64,000 bases of DNA from an uncultured Oscillospiraceae bacterium (GTDB lineage: Bacteria > Bacillota > Clostridia > Oscillospirales > Oscillospiraceae). Below the pieces are notes generated by a model. It worked only from the letters and a program-made list of their open reading frames with translations. It was not told the DNA's origin and did not search any database. The translations under genes were made by a program, and so were the position numbers. Below, piece after piece: positions 48,428 to 59,167 of the stretch. Where the stretch lies: the NCBI GenBank assembly GCA_934655875.1, contig CAKUHB010000003.1:1-64000 (forward strand), given 5' to 3'. Every line of letters begins with the position of its first letter. The stretch's first letter is position 1.

Positions 48428-48449
48428 GGGCGATTTTTTGCGGGATGTC

Positions 48450-48478
48450 TTTTCAAGACGGACAGTTTGTGGTAAACT
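48450..48478 (+). promoter_or_regulatory. Possible promoter of the M29 aminopeptidase gene
   Basis: TTTTCA (48450-48455), 17-nt spacer, TAAACT (48473-48478), 45 nt before the ATG; a weak match. Confidence 0.4.
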
Positions 48479-48522
48479 ATAGCAGCAATCAGACAGAAAT
48501 CAAAGCATTGGAGGCTTTATTT

Positions 48523-49746
48523 ATGAAGAAAACAGTCCTGCGCGAATATGCGAAGCTGATCGCCAAGGCCGGCGCGAATGTCCAGAAGGGACAGGAGGTC
48601 TTTATCCAGGCGGAGCTGGATCAGCCGGAGTTCGTCGCAATGGTCGTTGACGAGTGCTATAAGCTGAAGGCCAAAAAGGTCGTCGTCGACTGGAGCTATC
48701 AGCCGCTCACGAAGCTGCATGTGCGCTACCGCAGTCTGAAGACGCTGTCCGCGCTTGATAACTACGAGGAAGCGCGCTGGCAGCACTATGTCGATACGAT
48801 CCCCTGCCGCATCTACCTCATCAGCGAGGATCCCGACGGCCTGCGCGGCGTCAATCAGGAGAAGATGGCCAAGTCCCAGCAGGCCAAATACCCCATCATC
48901 AAGGGCTACCGCGACCAGATCGAGAATAAATATCAGTGGTGCATCGCAGCCGTGCCGGGTGAAAAGTGGGCGAAGAAGCTCTTCCCGGAGCTGCGCGCGT
49001 CGCAGGCCGTGGAAAAGCTGTGGGAAGCCATCCTCAAGACCTCCCGCGTGACGGACGACCCGATCCAGGCCTGGGAAGACCACAACAGGGATCTGCACGA
49101 CCGCTGCGAATATCTCAACAACCTGCACATCCGCGAGCTGCGGTATAAATCCTCGAACGGCACCGACTTTACCGTCGGCATGATCCCCGAAGCGCAGTTC
49201 TGCGGCGGCGGTGAGACGAGCCTGCAGGGCATCTTCTTTAACCCCAATATCCCGACCGAGGAATGCTTCATCTCCCCGATGCGCGGCGTGGCCGAGGGCA
49301 TCGTCTACGCGACAAAGCCGCTTTCCTATCAGGGCCAGCTGATTGACGGCTTCTGGATCCGCTTCCACGAGGGCAAAGCCGTCGAATGGCACGCGGAGCA
49401 GAACAACGACCTTCTCACCAAGCTCATCACCATGGACGAGGGCAGCTGCTATCTCGGCGAATGCGCGCTGGTGCCGTTTGATTCGCCCATCAACCAGACC
49501 GGGATCCTGTTCTACAACACCCTGTTTGACGAAAATGCCTGCTGCCATCTGGCGCTTGGCATGGGCTTTGCCGATACGATCCGGGACTTCCAGAACAAGT
49601 CGCTGGACGAGTGCCGCAAGCTCGGCGTCAACGACTCCATGATCCACGAGGACTTCATGATCGGCTCCGCCGATCTCGCCATCGACGCCGTCTGCGAGGA
49701 CGGCAGAACCGTCCCCATTTTCCGGGGCGGCACGTGGGCATTCTGA
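48523..49746 (+). CDS. M29 family aminopeptidase
   Basis: A 407-residue metallo-aminopeptidase of the M29 (AmpS/thermophilic aminopeptidase) type. The family segments GTDFTVGMIPEAQFCGGGE (about 213-231), EECFISPMRGVAEGIVYATK and GLGM-like late HLALGMGFADTIRD region carry the metal ligands (Glu, His). The ATG at 48523 has TTGGAGGC 8 nt upstream; the upstream open frame lacks a ribosome site. The two neighbouring aminopeptidases (M18, M29) point to peptide catabolism in this stretch. Confidence 0.92.
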   Translation: MKKTVLREYAKLIAKAGANVQKGQEVFIQAELDQPEFVAMVVDECYKLKAKKVVVDWSYQPLTKLHVRYRSLKTLSALDNYEEARWQHYVDTIPCRIYLISEDPDGLRGVNQEKMAKSQQAKYPIIKGYRDQIENKYQWCIAAVPGEKWAKKLFPELRASQAVEKLWEAILKTSRVTDDPIQAWEDHNRDLHDRCEYLNNLHIRELRYKSSNGTDFTVGMIPEAQFCGGGETSLQGIFFNPNIPTEECFISPMRGVAEGIVYATKPLSYQGQLIDGFWIRFHEGKAVEWHAEQNNDLLTKLITMDEGSCYLGECALVPFDSPINQTGILFYNTLFDENACCHLALGMGFADTIRDFQNKSLDECRKLGVNDSMIHEDFMIGSADLAIDAVCEDGRTVPIFRGGTWAF

Positions 49747-49763
49747 AAAACAGCATAAAAAGC

Positions 49764-49787
49764 AGCGCAGTCCGTACGGACTGCGCT
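49764..49787 (+). terminator. Terminator of the M29 gene
   Basis: AGCGCAGTCC-GTAC-GGACTGCGCT, followed by GTTTC, just after the stop. An almost identical hairpin occurs at 49958-49981. Confidence 0.6.
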
Positions 49788-49957
49788 GTTTCAGCGTGTC
49801 GAAAAAGTCTTTTCGCCCCGCTGAGACAGTTTTTCGAACTTTGAAAAAGTTCGAAAAACTGGTTGATTGAACGCGAAGGGGGCTCTTTGCCCCCTTCACT
49901 CTTCCCCTGCTGCTCTGTCATCCAACTGCTTTCCGTAGTTTTTTGACAGTCTCAAAC

Positions 49958-49981
49958 AGCGCAGTCCGCATGGACTGCGCT
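49958..49981 (-). terminator. Terminator of polC, near-copy of the one at 49764
   Basis: AGCGCAGTCC-GCAT-GGACTGCGCT, 11 nt before the polC stop on the minus strand. The 244-nt gap 49747-49991 also has hairpins at 49830-49860 (GTTTTTCGAAC/GTTCGAAAAAC) and 49876-49898 (GAAGGGGGC/GCCCCCTTC) and no gene. Confidence 0.6.
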
Positions 49982-49991
49982 GCTTTTCTAC

Positions 49992-52900
49992 TCAGAACAG
50001 GGTCAGCTGGCTGGTCAGGGGCAGGTCGCCGAAGGCGCCGGCGGCTTGCAGCTGGTCGATAAGCGTCTTGGAGACCTTCGGGCAGGCGTCGGCAAATTCC
50101 TCGACGGAGAGGAACTCCTTGCCCTCGCGGGAGTTCATGATGTCCCACGCCGCCGTCTCGCCGAGACCGGAGACGGCCACGAACGGCGGGCGGAGCTGGC
50201 CGTTTTCAATGAGGAACTTCGTCGCGTGGGAGTGGTAAATGTCGATCGGCGCGAACGTGAAGCTGCGCAGATAAAACTCATAGCAGACCTCGAGCGTCGT
50301 GAACAGATCGTCGTCCTTGGCGGTAGAATCCTCGTCGGCCTTGATCTCCTGCAGCTTCTGCTTGACAAGCTCGATGCCGTGGCACATCATGCCGGCATCA
50401 AAGCCGCCCTTCTGGCTGCGGCGATAGAAGTAGGCGGCGTAGAACGCCAGCGGCTGGTGCACCTTGAACCACGCGATGCGGAAGGCCATCATGACGTAGG
50501 CCGTCGCGTGCGCCTTCGGGAAGAGGTATTTGATCTTCTTGCACGAGCCGATGTACCATTCCGGCACGCCCGCGGCCTTCATCTCCTCCTCCGCGCCCTC
50601 GGGCAGGCCGCGGCCCTTTCGGACGGCTTCCATGATCTTAAACGACCGCTTTTCCGGCATGCCGCATTTGATGAGATAGAGCATGATATCGTCGCGGCAG
50701 CCGATGGCGTCGTTGACGGAGGCGGTCTTGGACAAAATGAGATCTCGTGCGTTGCCCAGCCACACGTCCGTGCCGTGGGAGAAGCCGGAAAGGCGGATGA
50801 GCGTGTCAAATTTCGTCGGCTGCGTCTCCTGCAGCATGCCGCGCGTGAAGCCTGTGCCGAACTCCGGAATGGCGACCGAGCCGACCGGCCCCAGAATGGG
50901 GTCGTTTTCATAGCCCAGCACCTTGCTGGAGGTGAAGATGGACATGGTGTCCTGATCGTCGAGCGGGATCTTCTGCGCGTCCACGCCGGTCATATCCTCC
51001 AGCATGCGGATCATGGTCGGGTCATCGTGGCCCAGCATATCGAGCTTCAGGAGGTTTTCCTCCATGGAGTGATATTCAAAATGCGTCGTGATCCACTCGG
51101 AATCCTTGTCGTCCGCCGGGTGCTGCACGGGGCAGAAATCCCAGATCTCGTTCTCCTGCGGGATGACGACAAGGCCGCCCGGGTGCTGGCCGGTCGTGCG
51201 CTTGACGTTGACGCAGCCGAGCGCCAGCCGGTTCTCTTCCGCCTTGGGGACGGTTTTATTGCGCTCGGACAGGTATTTTTTCGCGTAACCATAGGCCGTC
51301 TTCTCCGCGACGGTGCCGATGGTGCCGGCGCGGAAAACGTGCGTCTTGCCGAACATCTGCACGCAGTAGGCGTGTGCCTTGGCCTGATATTCGCCGGAGA
51401 AGTTGAGGTCGATATCCGGGACCTTGTCGCCGCCGAAGCCGAGGAACGTCTCGAACGGGATATTGAACCCGTCCTTGTCGAGCTTTGCCCCGCACTTCGG
51501 GCACACGGCGTCCGGCAGGTCTGCGCCGCAGGCGCAGTCGGCCGGAACGTCAAACGTTGTGAACTTGCATTCCGGGCAGCGGTAGTGCGGCGGATAGGAG
51601 TTGACCTCCGTAATGCCGGACATATAAGCCACGATGGACGAGCCGACGGAGCCACGCGAGCCGACGAGATACCCATGCTCCAGCGAGTTCTGCACCAGCT
51701 TCTGCGCGGACATGTAGATGACGTCGTAGTGGCAGGAGATGATGTCGTGCATCTCCGTGTCGACGCGCTTCTGCACCAGCTCCGGCGGGTTTTCGCCGTA
51801 GAGCCGGTGGAGCTTGCCGTAGACGAGGGATTTGAGGTCCTCGACCGAGTTTTCGATCTTCGGCGCGAACAGATTGTGCGGCACGGGCCGCAGCGTCTCG
51901 CACCAGTCGACAATGCGGTTGGGGTTGTCGATGACGACCTCGTGCACCTTTTCCGGGCCGAGATACGAAAATTCCTCCATCATCTCATCTGTCGTGCGCA
52001 GATACAGGGGCAGAGGACGGTCGGCGTCGGGCATCTGCTTGGTAGCAAGCAGAATGTGACGGAAGATCTCGTCCTCCGGGTCGAGGAAGTGCACGTCGCC
52101 GGTGGCGACGACGGGCTTGCCAAGCTCCTCGCCGAGCCGGACGATGGTGCGGTTGAAGCCCCGCAGCTCCTCCTCATCCTCGGCAAGGCCCTTGTCCAGC
52201 ATGAAGCGGTTGTTGCAGATGGGCTGGATCTCAAGGAAATCATAGAAAGACGCGATACGCTTCAGCTCCGCCCAGCTCTTATGGTTCAGGATCGCCTGGA
52301 ACAGCTCGCCCGCTTCGCAGGCCGAGCCGATGATCAGTCCCTCGCGCCATTGCAGCAGCTCTGACTTCGGCATGATCGGCACGCGGCGGAAATATTTGAG
52401 GTTTCCATAGGAGATCAGCCGGTAGAGGTTCCGCAGGCCGATGGAGTTTTTGGCAAAGACGATGATGTGCCGCGCGCGGCGGTCCATGATCTTGCTGCCG
52501 GAGCGGAGCGTCTCCATGCGCGGGTTGATCTTTTGCAGGGAATCAATGTCCTGCTCCCGCAGCATCTTGAAAAAGCGCATGAGAAGATATCCGCACGTGA
52601 TCGCGTCGTCGGACGCGCGGTGATGGTTGAAGTCCGGCAGGCTCAGGGCGTCGGCGACGATATTGAGCTTGTATTTGCCAAGCTCCGGCAGCAGGTTCTG
52701 CGCCAGAATGAGCGTATCGACATACGTCGGCTGGAACGCGATCCCCAGCTTTTCGCAGGCCGCGGTCACGAAGCCGATATCAAAATCCGCGTTGTGCGCG
52801 CAGAGCGGGCGGCCGCCGACATAGTCCAGAAATTTGGGGATCGCTTCGGAAATATCCGGCTGTCCGGCAAGCATCTGGTCGGTGATGCCGGTCAGATCGA

Positions 52901-54302
52901 TGATCTTCGGCTGCAGGGGCCGGTGCGGGTCGACGAACATCTGGAAGGTGCTGAGAACCTCATTGCCCTTCATGATGGCCGCGCCGATCTCGATGATCGT
53001 GTCGTGCATGGACGAAAGGCCGGTCGTCTCAAGGTCAAAGGCGACGTATTCCTCGTCGAACGAGAAATCCCCGTCGCCGTGGACGGCAATGCGGTCGTCG
53101 ACGTCATTGACGTAATAGCCCTCGCAGCCGTAGAGAATTTTGATGTTCTGGTCCGTTCCCGCGACCTTGGCCTTGCTCGCGGCCTTCATTGCGTCCGGGA
53201 ACGACTGCGCGCCGCCGTGGTCAGTGATGGCGATAGCGCGGTGGCCCCAGCTGGCCGCGCGCTTGACGGCGGCGCCGGTGTCGGTCAGCGCGTCCATGGA
53301 GGACATGGTCGTGTGCAGATGCAGCTCGACGCGCTTTTCGGGGTAGGTGTCGCGGCGCTTGGGCGCTTCGATCTTCTCCATGGCGTTCGGCTGCAAGACC
53401 ATTTCGTTGTCATAGCGGTCAAAGCTCATCTTGCCCTGCACGCGCAGCCACATGCCGGGCTGGACGTTGTCGATGATGGGCTTGGCCTTGGCGGCTTCCA
53501 TGAACTGATTGATGCGGACGGAGCTGGTGTAGTCCGTCATGTCGAAACAGACGACCCACGCGCCGCGCTTTTTGAGCTCCTTGTGCTGGACGGCAAAGAC
53601 CTTGCCCTCGATGATCACGCGGAACATGTCGAGGTTCAGCTCGTCCATCCGCACCGGCTTGCCGGAGAACGGGCGGCCGTAGAACAGCGCGCCCGTCGGC
53701 TCTGCCGGAGCAGACGCGCCGCCGGAAGGCTTCCCGCCGCCGGACGGTGCGGAGGGCGCGATGACCGGCGCATTTTTGAGCGCTTCGGCGCGGATACGCG
53801 CCGTCTCTTCAAAGAGGGCCTTGCCCTCGAGATTGCTGTGCGCTTCGACCTCGATCCGTTTCGTCACGCCGAAGCGGTCATGCAGGAACTGCTCGGCCTT
53901 TTTGATGTTCTGCAGGATATTGTCCCTGCCGTTGGCTTTCAGCCGGATGATCACGGCATCGTCCGTGACCTCATACGCCGCACCGGCCAGAATGGCCGCC
54001 GAGGGCGAAAAGGCGCGGATAAAGACCTGCGCCAGATCGCGGAAATCCATGTTCGGCAGCTCCGACGCCGGATAACGCACCAAAAGCTCCAGCTTTCGCA
54101 GGCCGTATGCCTTTTCTACGGCCTGACAGAGCGACTGGAGCTGTTTTTCAGCGATATAGGTCTCCGCCTGCGTTTGCAGGCGGATGGTGCGCGCGTCCCG
54201 ATCCAGCTCCGCATGGACGACGGCAAGGCGCTCCAGCGCCCCAGCCAGCTCCTCCGGCGGCGTAAAGCCGGGAAACAGCGCGGGAAAGAAAATTTCACTC
54301 AT
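49992..54302 (-). CDS. polC: DNA polymerase III alpha subunit, PolC type
   Basis: The replicative polymerase of Gram-positive bacteria, 1436 residues, close to the usual length. Order of domains: N-terminal region (1-230), OB-fold, PHP start at VELHLHTTMSSMDALTD (near 328), an inserted DnaQ-like 3'-5' exonuclease beginning EEYVAFDLETTGLSSM (near 420) with HRASDDAITCGYLLMR late in it, a zinc-binding segment CPECKFTTFDVPADCACGAD and CPKCG (about 907-940), then the palm/finger region. Neighbours ispG, rseP and dxr follow the usual Firmicute order, sharing the strand. No promoter is evident before it; it probably reads through from ispG, 3 nt upstream. Confidence 0.97.
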   Translation of the reverse strand: MSEIFFPALFPGFTPPEELAGALERLAVVHAELDRDARTIRLQTQAETYIAEKQLQSLCQAVEKAYGLRKLELLVRYPASELPNMDFRDLAQVFIRAFSPSAAILAGAAYEVTDDAVIIRLKANGRDNILQNIKKAEQFLHDRFGVTKRIEVEAHSNLEGKALFEETARIRAEALKNAPVIAPSAPSGGGKPSGGASAPAEPTGALFYGRPFSGKPVRMDELNLDMFRVIIEGKVFAVQHKELKKRGAWVVCFDMTDYTSSVRINQFMEAAKAKPIIDNVQPGMWLRVQGKMSFDRYDNEMVLQPNAMEKIEAPKRRDTYPEKRVELHLHTTMSSMDALTDTGAAVKRAASWGHRAIAITDHGGAQSFPDAMKAASKAKVAGTDQNIKILYGCEGYYVNDVDDRIAVHGDGDFSFDEEYVAFDLETTGLSSMHDTIIEIGAAIMKGNEVLSTFQMFVDPHRPLQPKIIDLTGITDQMLAGQPDISEAIPKFLDYVGGRPLCAHNADFDIGFVTAACEKLGIAFQPTYVDTLILAQNLLPELGKYKLNIVADALSLPDFNHHRASDDAITCGYLLMRFFKMLREQDIDSLQKINPRMETLRSGSKIMDRRARHIIVFAKNSIGLRNLYRLISYGNLKYFRRVPIMPKSELLQWREGLIIGSACEAGELFQAILNHKSWAELKRIASFYDFLEIQPICNNRFMLDKGLAEDEEELRGFNRTIVRLGEELGKPVVATGDVHFLDPEDEIFRHILLATKQMPDADRPLPLYLRTTDEMMEEFSYLGPEKVHEVVIDNPNRIVDWCETLRPVPHNLFAPKIENSVEDLKSLVYGKLHRLYGENPPELVQKRVDTEMHDIISCHYDVIYMSAQKLVQNSLEHGYLVGSRGSVGSSIVAYMSGITEVNSYPPHYRCPECKFTTFDVPADCACGADLPDAVCPKCGAKLDKDGFNIPFETFLGFGGDKVPDIDLNFSGEYQAKAHAYCVQMFGKTHVFRAGTIGTVAEKTAYGYAKKYLSERNKTVPKAEENRLALGCVNVKRTTGQHPGGLVVIPQENEIWDFCPVQHPADDKDSEWITTHFEYHSMEENLLKLDMLGHDDPTMIRMLEDMTGVDAQKIPLDDQDTMSIFTSSKVLGYENDPILGPVGSVAIPEFGTGFTRGMLQETQPTKFDTLIRLSGFSHGTDVWLGNARDLILSKTASVNDAIGCRDDIMLYLIKCGMPEKRSFKIMEAVRKGRGLPEGAEEEMKAAGVPEWYIGSCKKIKYLFPKAHATAYVMMAFRIAWFKVHQPLAFYAAYFYRRSQKGGFDAGMMCHGIELVKQKLQEIKADEDSTAKDDDLFTTLEVCYEFYLRSFTFAPIDIYHSHATKFLIENGQLRPPFVAVSGLGETAAWDIMNSREGKEFLSVEEFADACPKVSKTLIDQLQAAGAFGDLPLTSQLTLF

Positions 54303-54305
54303 GGT

Positions 54306-55355
54306 TTACAGATGTTCAATATAGTCCAGCAGGGCGGGCAGAAGCTCGTCATATGGGAGCTTTTTGAGCTGCCTGCCCTTTACAAACAGAATGCCGCAGC
54401 TGTCGCCGCCGGCAATGCCGATATCGGCCTCGCGCGCTTCGCCGGGGCCGTTGACCACGCAGCCCATGACGGCCACGGTCAGAGGTTTTTGGCAGTCAGC
54501 AAGCGCCTGCTCGACCTGATTGGCAAGGCCGATGAGGTCAATGCGCGTCCGCCCGCAGGTCGGGCAGGCGATGATGTTGACGCCGTCCTTGCGCAGGCCG
54601 GCTGCTTTTAAGATATCCTTTGCGGCGAGCACCTCCTGCACGGGGTCAGCCGTCAGCGACACGCGCATCGTGTCACCGATGCCCTGACACAGAAGCGCGC
54701 CGATACCCATGGCGGATTTGATGGTGCCCATGCGTTCGGTGCCCGTCTCGGTCACACCGACGTGCAGGGGATAGTCCGACCGCTCGGAGAACAGACGGTA
54801 GGCTTCGATCATCAGCGGCACGGAGCTGGACTTCATTGACACGCAGATGTCGTGGAAATCATATTTTTCCAGCAGCGCGATATGGCCGAATGCGCTCTCG
54901 ACCAGCGCTTCCGGCGTGGGGCGGCCGTATTTCTCCAGCAGCCGCGGCTCCAGGCTTCCGCCGTTGACGCCGATGCGGATGGGGATATGCCGCGCGCCGC
55001 AGGCTTCGACCACGGCCCGGACGCGATCCTCGCCGCCGATGTTGCCGGGGTTAATGCGGATCTTGGCCGCGCCGTTTTCCGCCGCGCGGATGGCAAGACG
55101 GTAATCAAAATGGATATCGGCGACCAGCGGCAGCGGGGACGCCTGACAGATCTCGCCGAAGCGCTCCGCGGCCTGCATGTCGGGCACGGCCAGCCGCGCG
55201 ATCTCGCACCCGGCGGCCGCCAGCGCGCGGATCTGCCGGAGCGAGCCCTCCACGTCTGTCGTCCGCGTATTCAGCATCGACTGGATCGAGACCGGCGCGC
55301 CGCCGCCGACCGGGACGCTGCCGACCATAATTTGCTTTGTCTCTTTGCGTTTCAT
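54306..55355 (-). CDS. ispG: 4-hydroxy-3-methylbut-2-enyl diphosphate synthase (IspG/GcpE)
   Basis: A 349-residue 4Fe-4S enzyme that makes HMBPP in the MEP isoprenoid pathway. It opens MKRKETKQIMVGSVPVGGGA and has the cluster cysteines in IACPTCGRTRIDL (near 268-280) plus the later VAVMGCVVNGPGEAREADIG (near 307-326). Length fits the short Gram-positive form. It sits between rseP and polC with 0-3 nt spacing, so it is in the same operon as dxr, another MEP enzyme. Confidence 0.97.
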   Translation of the reverse strand: MKRKETKQIMVGSVPVGGGAPVSIQSMLNTRTTDVEGSLRQIRALAAAGCEIARLAVPDMQAAERFGEICQASPLPLVADIHFDYRLAIRAAENGAAKIRINPGNIGGEDRVRAVVEACGARHIPIRIGVNGGSLEPRLLEKYGRPTPEALVESAFGHIALLEKYDFHDICVSMKSSSVPLMIEAYRLFSERSDYPLHVGVTETGTERMGTIKSAMGIGALLCQGIGDTMRVSLTADPVQEVLAAKDILKAAGLRKDGVNIIACPTCGRTRIDLIGLANQVEQALADCQKPLTVAVMGCVVNGPGEAREADIGIAGGDSCGILFVKGRQLKKLPYDELLPALLDYIEHL

Positions 55356-56411
55356 TTATGTTACCAGCTTCCAGATATCTTTGAAGGTGACGAACGCCAT
55401 AAAGCCCAGCAGCAGGATCATGCCTGCGGCATGGATATAGCCCTCGTATTTGGATGGGATCTTTTTCTTTGTAATGGCGGCAAACACCGTATTGACCAGC
55501 AGCAAAAAGACGCGCCCGCCGTCCAGCGCGGGCAGCGGCAGCATGTTCATGACGGCCAGATTGACCGCGATGAACGCGCCGAGATACAGAACGTTCAGAA
55601 TGCCGTCCGCCGTCGTGGCCGCGGCTTCGCCGGTCTGCGCAATGGCCGAGACGACGCCGACCGGCCCGGACATGTCATTGACCGAGACTGCGCCCGAAAC
55701 AAGATCGCCGAGACTCATCCACACGAGCCGCGCAAAATCCAGCGCGGTGTACCACGTGTTTTTGAGGACTGTTCCGACGGTCTTCTCCTCGTAGCCGAAA
55801 TACAGGCCGTATTTATACTGCTGCACGCCGTCCACGTCATAAAGCCGCTGCTGCATTTCAAAATCGGGCAGCTCGACCAGCTTTCCGTCCCGCTTGACGA
55901 CGAGATCGTAGCTTCCCGTCTTGTTGCGGGCCAGAAGCGTGCCGACATCCGAGTAGATATACACGCGGCGGCCATCGATCTTATAAAGCTCGTCGCCGAC
56001 CTGAAGCCCCTGCTCGGATTGCAGCTCGCAGCCGTCAAAAAAGCCGGAGATCTTCGCGGTCGAGAAGCCTGCCACGCAGGAATAGAGGATGGCCAGCACG
56101 ACCAGCCCCGTCAGAAAGTTCATGAAGGAGCCGGCCGCGAGGATGATCAGCCGCTTCCACCAGACCTTTGAGGTGAACGCGCGGGGATTGTCGGATTCCT
56201 CGTCCTCGCCCTCCATGGCGCAGTAGCCGCCGACCGGGATGCAGCGCAGGGCGTAGAGCGTCTCGCCGCGCTGCTTTTTGACGATGGCCGGGCCCATGCA
56301 GATGGAAAACTCGTTCACCTGCACGTCCAGCGCCTTGGCGGTCAGGAAGTGCCCCAGTTCGTGGATGAAGATGAGAAAGCCGAAAATGAGAATTGCGATC
56401 AGAATATACAT
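55356..56411 (-). CDS. rseP: Site-2 intramembrane zinc metalloprotease RseP/RasP
   Basis: A 351-residue membrane protease. The zinc site HELGHFLTAK (about 17-26) and the second motif in MLPLPALDGGRVFLLLVNTV (near 282-301) are present, with a PDZ-like domain in between (about 115-180). The family cleaves anti-sigma factors and leftover signal peptides. The ATG at 56411 follows CAGGTGATTTC; upstream codons in the frame have no ribosome site. It lies between dxr and ispG, the usual Firmicute context, and its stop abuts the ispG start. Confidence 0.94.
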   Translation of the reverse strand: MYILIAILIFGFLIFIHELGHFLTAKALDVQVNEFSICMGPAIVKKQRGETLYALRCIPVGGYCAMEGEDEESDNPRAFTSKVWWKRLIILAAGSFMNFLTGLVVLAILYSCVAGFSTAKISGFFDGCELQSEQGLQVGDELYKIDGRRVYIYSDVGTLLARNKTGSYDLVVKRDGKLVELPDFEMQQRLYDVDGVQQYKYGLYFGYEEKTVGTVLKNTWYTALDFARLVWMSLGDLVSGAVSVNDMSGPVGVVSAIAQTGEAAATTADGILNVLYLGAFIAVNLAVMNMLPLPALDGGRVFLLLVNTVFAAITKKKIPSKYEGYIHAAGMILLLGFMAFVTFKDIWKLVT

Positions 56412-56415
56412 GAAA

Positions 56416-57567
56416 TCACCTGAACAGAAAAGCTTCGCGGGTGCGGGTGCGGGCAAGACGATCGGCGGCGAAAATATCGTCCAGCGACGGCTCCTGCACG
56501 ACCGGCAGCGCGAGCGCACGGGATACCGCGTCCGCGATGTCATAGAACCGGATCCTGTCCTGTAAGAACAGGGCGACGGCTTCTTCGTTGGCCGCGTTCA
56601 TCGCCGTACAGGCCGTGCCGCCCAGCTCTGCCGCCTGTCTGGCAAGGGCAAAGCAGGGAAACGCCGTCTCGTCGATGGGATCGAACGTCAGCGGGCCGCA
56701 GGACAGAAGATCGAGGGCCGGCGCGGGATTGTGCAGCCGGTGCGGATACGTCATGGCAAGGCCGATGGGGATACGCATATCCGGCACGCCCAGCTGCGCC
56801 ATGACAGCCCCGTCGACAAATTCGACCAGCGAGTGCACGACCGACTGCCGGTGGATGACGGCTGTGACCTTGGAAAGCGGCAGCTCATACAGGCGCATGG
56901 CTTCGATGATCTCCAGCCCCTTGTTCATGAGCGTCGCGCAGTCGACGGTGATCTTCGCGCCCATTTTCCAGTTGGGATGGCGCAGCGCGTCGGCCTTGGT
57001 CACGGACGCCAGCTCTTCGCGGCGCTTCCCGAAAAACGGCCCGCCGGAGCAGGTCAGAATCAGCCGCTTGACCTCCGCCCGATCCCGGCAGCCCATCAGG
57101 CACTGAAAAATGGCCGAATGCTCGGAGTCGACCGGGATGATCTCCGCGCCGGACGCGCGGGCGGCGGCCTGCATGATGGAGCCTGCACAGACCATCGTCT
57201 CCTTGTTGGCAAGCGCAATGCGCTTTTTCTCGCGAATGGCCGTAAGCGCGGGCCGCAGCGCGGCAAAGCCGCACACCGCTGCCACGACGGTATCCGCCTC
57301 CGGCAGCGCCGCCGCTTCGCACAGCGCTTCGCTGCCGGCCAGCACCCTTATATTCATATCCGCAAGACGCGTCTTTAATTCCTCCGCGGCAGCAGGATCG
57401 GCCATCACGGCCAGCCTTGGCCGGTATCTGCGGCACTGCGTCTCCAGAAGCTCCACATTCCGCTCCGCGGTCAGCGCCGCGACGGACAGGCCCAGCTCGT
57501 CCGCAACAGACAGCGTCTGCCGCCCGATCGAGCCGGTGGAGCCGAGAATGGTGATCGTTTTTGTCAT
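56416..57567 (-). CDS. dxr: 1-deoxy-D-xylulose 5-phosphate reductoisomerase
   Basis: A 383-residue NADPH-dependent enzyme, second step of the MEP pathway. The cofactor loop GSTGSIGRQTLSVA (about 9-22) and the metal/substrate block ANKETMVCAGSIMQAA, IPVDSEHSAIFQCL (near 142-155), plus CATLMNKGLEIIEAM are all visible. Length is family-normal. Its start overlaps the cdsA stop by 4 nt. It shares an operon with ispG, making this stretch an isoprenoid-precursor unit. Confidence 0.97.
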   Translation of the reverse strand: MTKTITILGSTGSIGRQTLSVADELGLSVAALTAERNVELLETQCRRYRPRLAVMADPAAAEELKTRLADMNIRVLAGSEALCEAAALPEADTVVAAVCGFAALRPALTAIREKKRIALANKETMVCAGSIMQAAARASGAEIIPVDSEHSAIFQCLMGCRDRAEVKRLILTCSGGPFFGKRREELASVTKADALRHPNWKMGAKITVDCATLMNKGLEIIEAMRLYELPLSKVTAVIHRQSVVHSLVEFVDGAVMAQLGVPDMRIPIGLAMTYPHRLHNPAPALDLLSCGPLTFDPIDETAFPCFALARQAAELGGTACTAMNAANEEAVALFLQDRIRFYDIADAVSRALALPVVQEPSLDDIFAADRLARTRTREAFLFR

Positions 57568-58390
57568 ACGGTCATCTCCAGAAGGTACAGCAGCCCGTAC
57601 ACAACGGGCGCGATGAAGAGCGTGGAATCAAACCGGTCAAGGACGCCGCCGTGCGTCAGGAAGATGTGGCTGTAGTCCTTGATGCCAGCTTCGCGCTTAA
57701 TGAGACTCGTCGAAAGATCGCCCAGCTGGCCGAAGAGATTGGCGACCACGCCGGTGACGATCAAAAACCACACGGGAAGCTCCAGCCACCAGATGTGCTT
57801 TGCGGCAATGCCCAAAATCACCATACCGATGGCACTGCCGATGGGGCCCGCGATGAAGCCCGCCCAGGTCTTGTTGGGGCTGACGTGCGGGGCGAATTTT
57901 TTATGGCCGAAGGCCATGCCGCCCAGCATCGAAAAGCTATCGCCGATGAATGCGATGACGAACGGCATCAGGACGAACGCTGGCGAGACATTGCGCAGAA
58001 GCGCAATGCAGCTGTACATTGCCGGGAACAGAAGCCCGCCGACGGCGCAGACAGCCACGGTGGCAAACGGCAGCGCCGTTTCCCTTCCGTGCGTCACGAC
58101 TGCGATGAGAAACAGCGCCGCGACGAAGATGTACGCGCACGCGAAATACAGCCGGCCGCCATTTGCCGTCCACCAGCCGTCCATTGCGAGATATGCCACG
58201 GTCAGAACCGCCATGAGCATCGTCAGCCCATAGACGAGCGGCGAAACATGCTTGCCCGCCGTATGCAGCAGCTCCCACGCGGCAGCCGCCGCGATGGCCG
58301 CGGTCAGGATCCACGTGGCGACAGGCGGCAGGATGACAAGCACCACGATCAGAAGCGGCACGCCGACGGCGGCCACGAGAAGTCTCTGTT

Positions 58391-58394
<4 letters not shown>
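57564..58394 (-). CDS. cdsA: Phosphatidate cytidylyltransferase
   Basis: A 276-residue polytopic enzyme that forms CDP-diacylglycerol from phosphatidate and CTP. The family signature is SPNKTWAGFIAGPIGSAIGM (about 172-191) with the following LSTSLIKREAGIKDYSHIFL and GGVLDRFDSTLF, which bind the substrate and metal. It overlaps both neighbours by 4 nt (uppS start/stop and dxr). Confidence 0.96.
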
Positions 58395-59101
<707 letters not shown>

Positions 59102-59112
59102 GATAAACAGCC

Positions 59113-59143
59113 TTTCACGACAAAAGCCGCCGTCCGGCGGCTT
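59113..59143. terminator. Hairpin between frr and uppS
   Basis: AAAAGCCGCCG and CGGCGGCTTTT pair with a tight loop, so a minus-strand frr transcript would see a T-run. It precedes uppS by about 15-30 nt and would separate the two genes. Confidence 0.55.
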
Positions 59144-59167
59144 TTGGGGATTGTTCGTATCGCAGCC

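Noticed and set aside
50046..52364. A long plus-strand frame inside polC
   Set aside because: Antisense of polC; no start site and no family resemblance.
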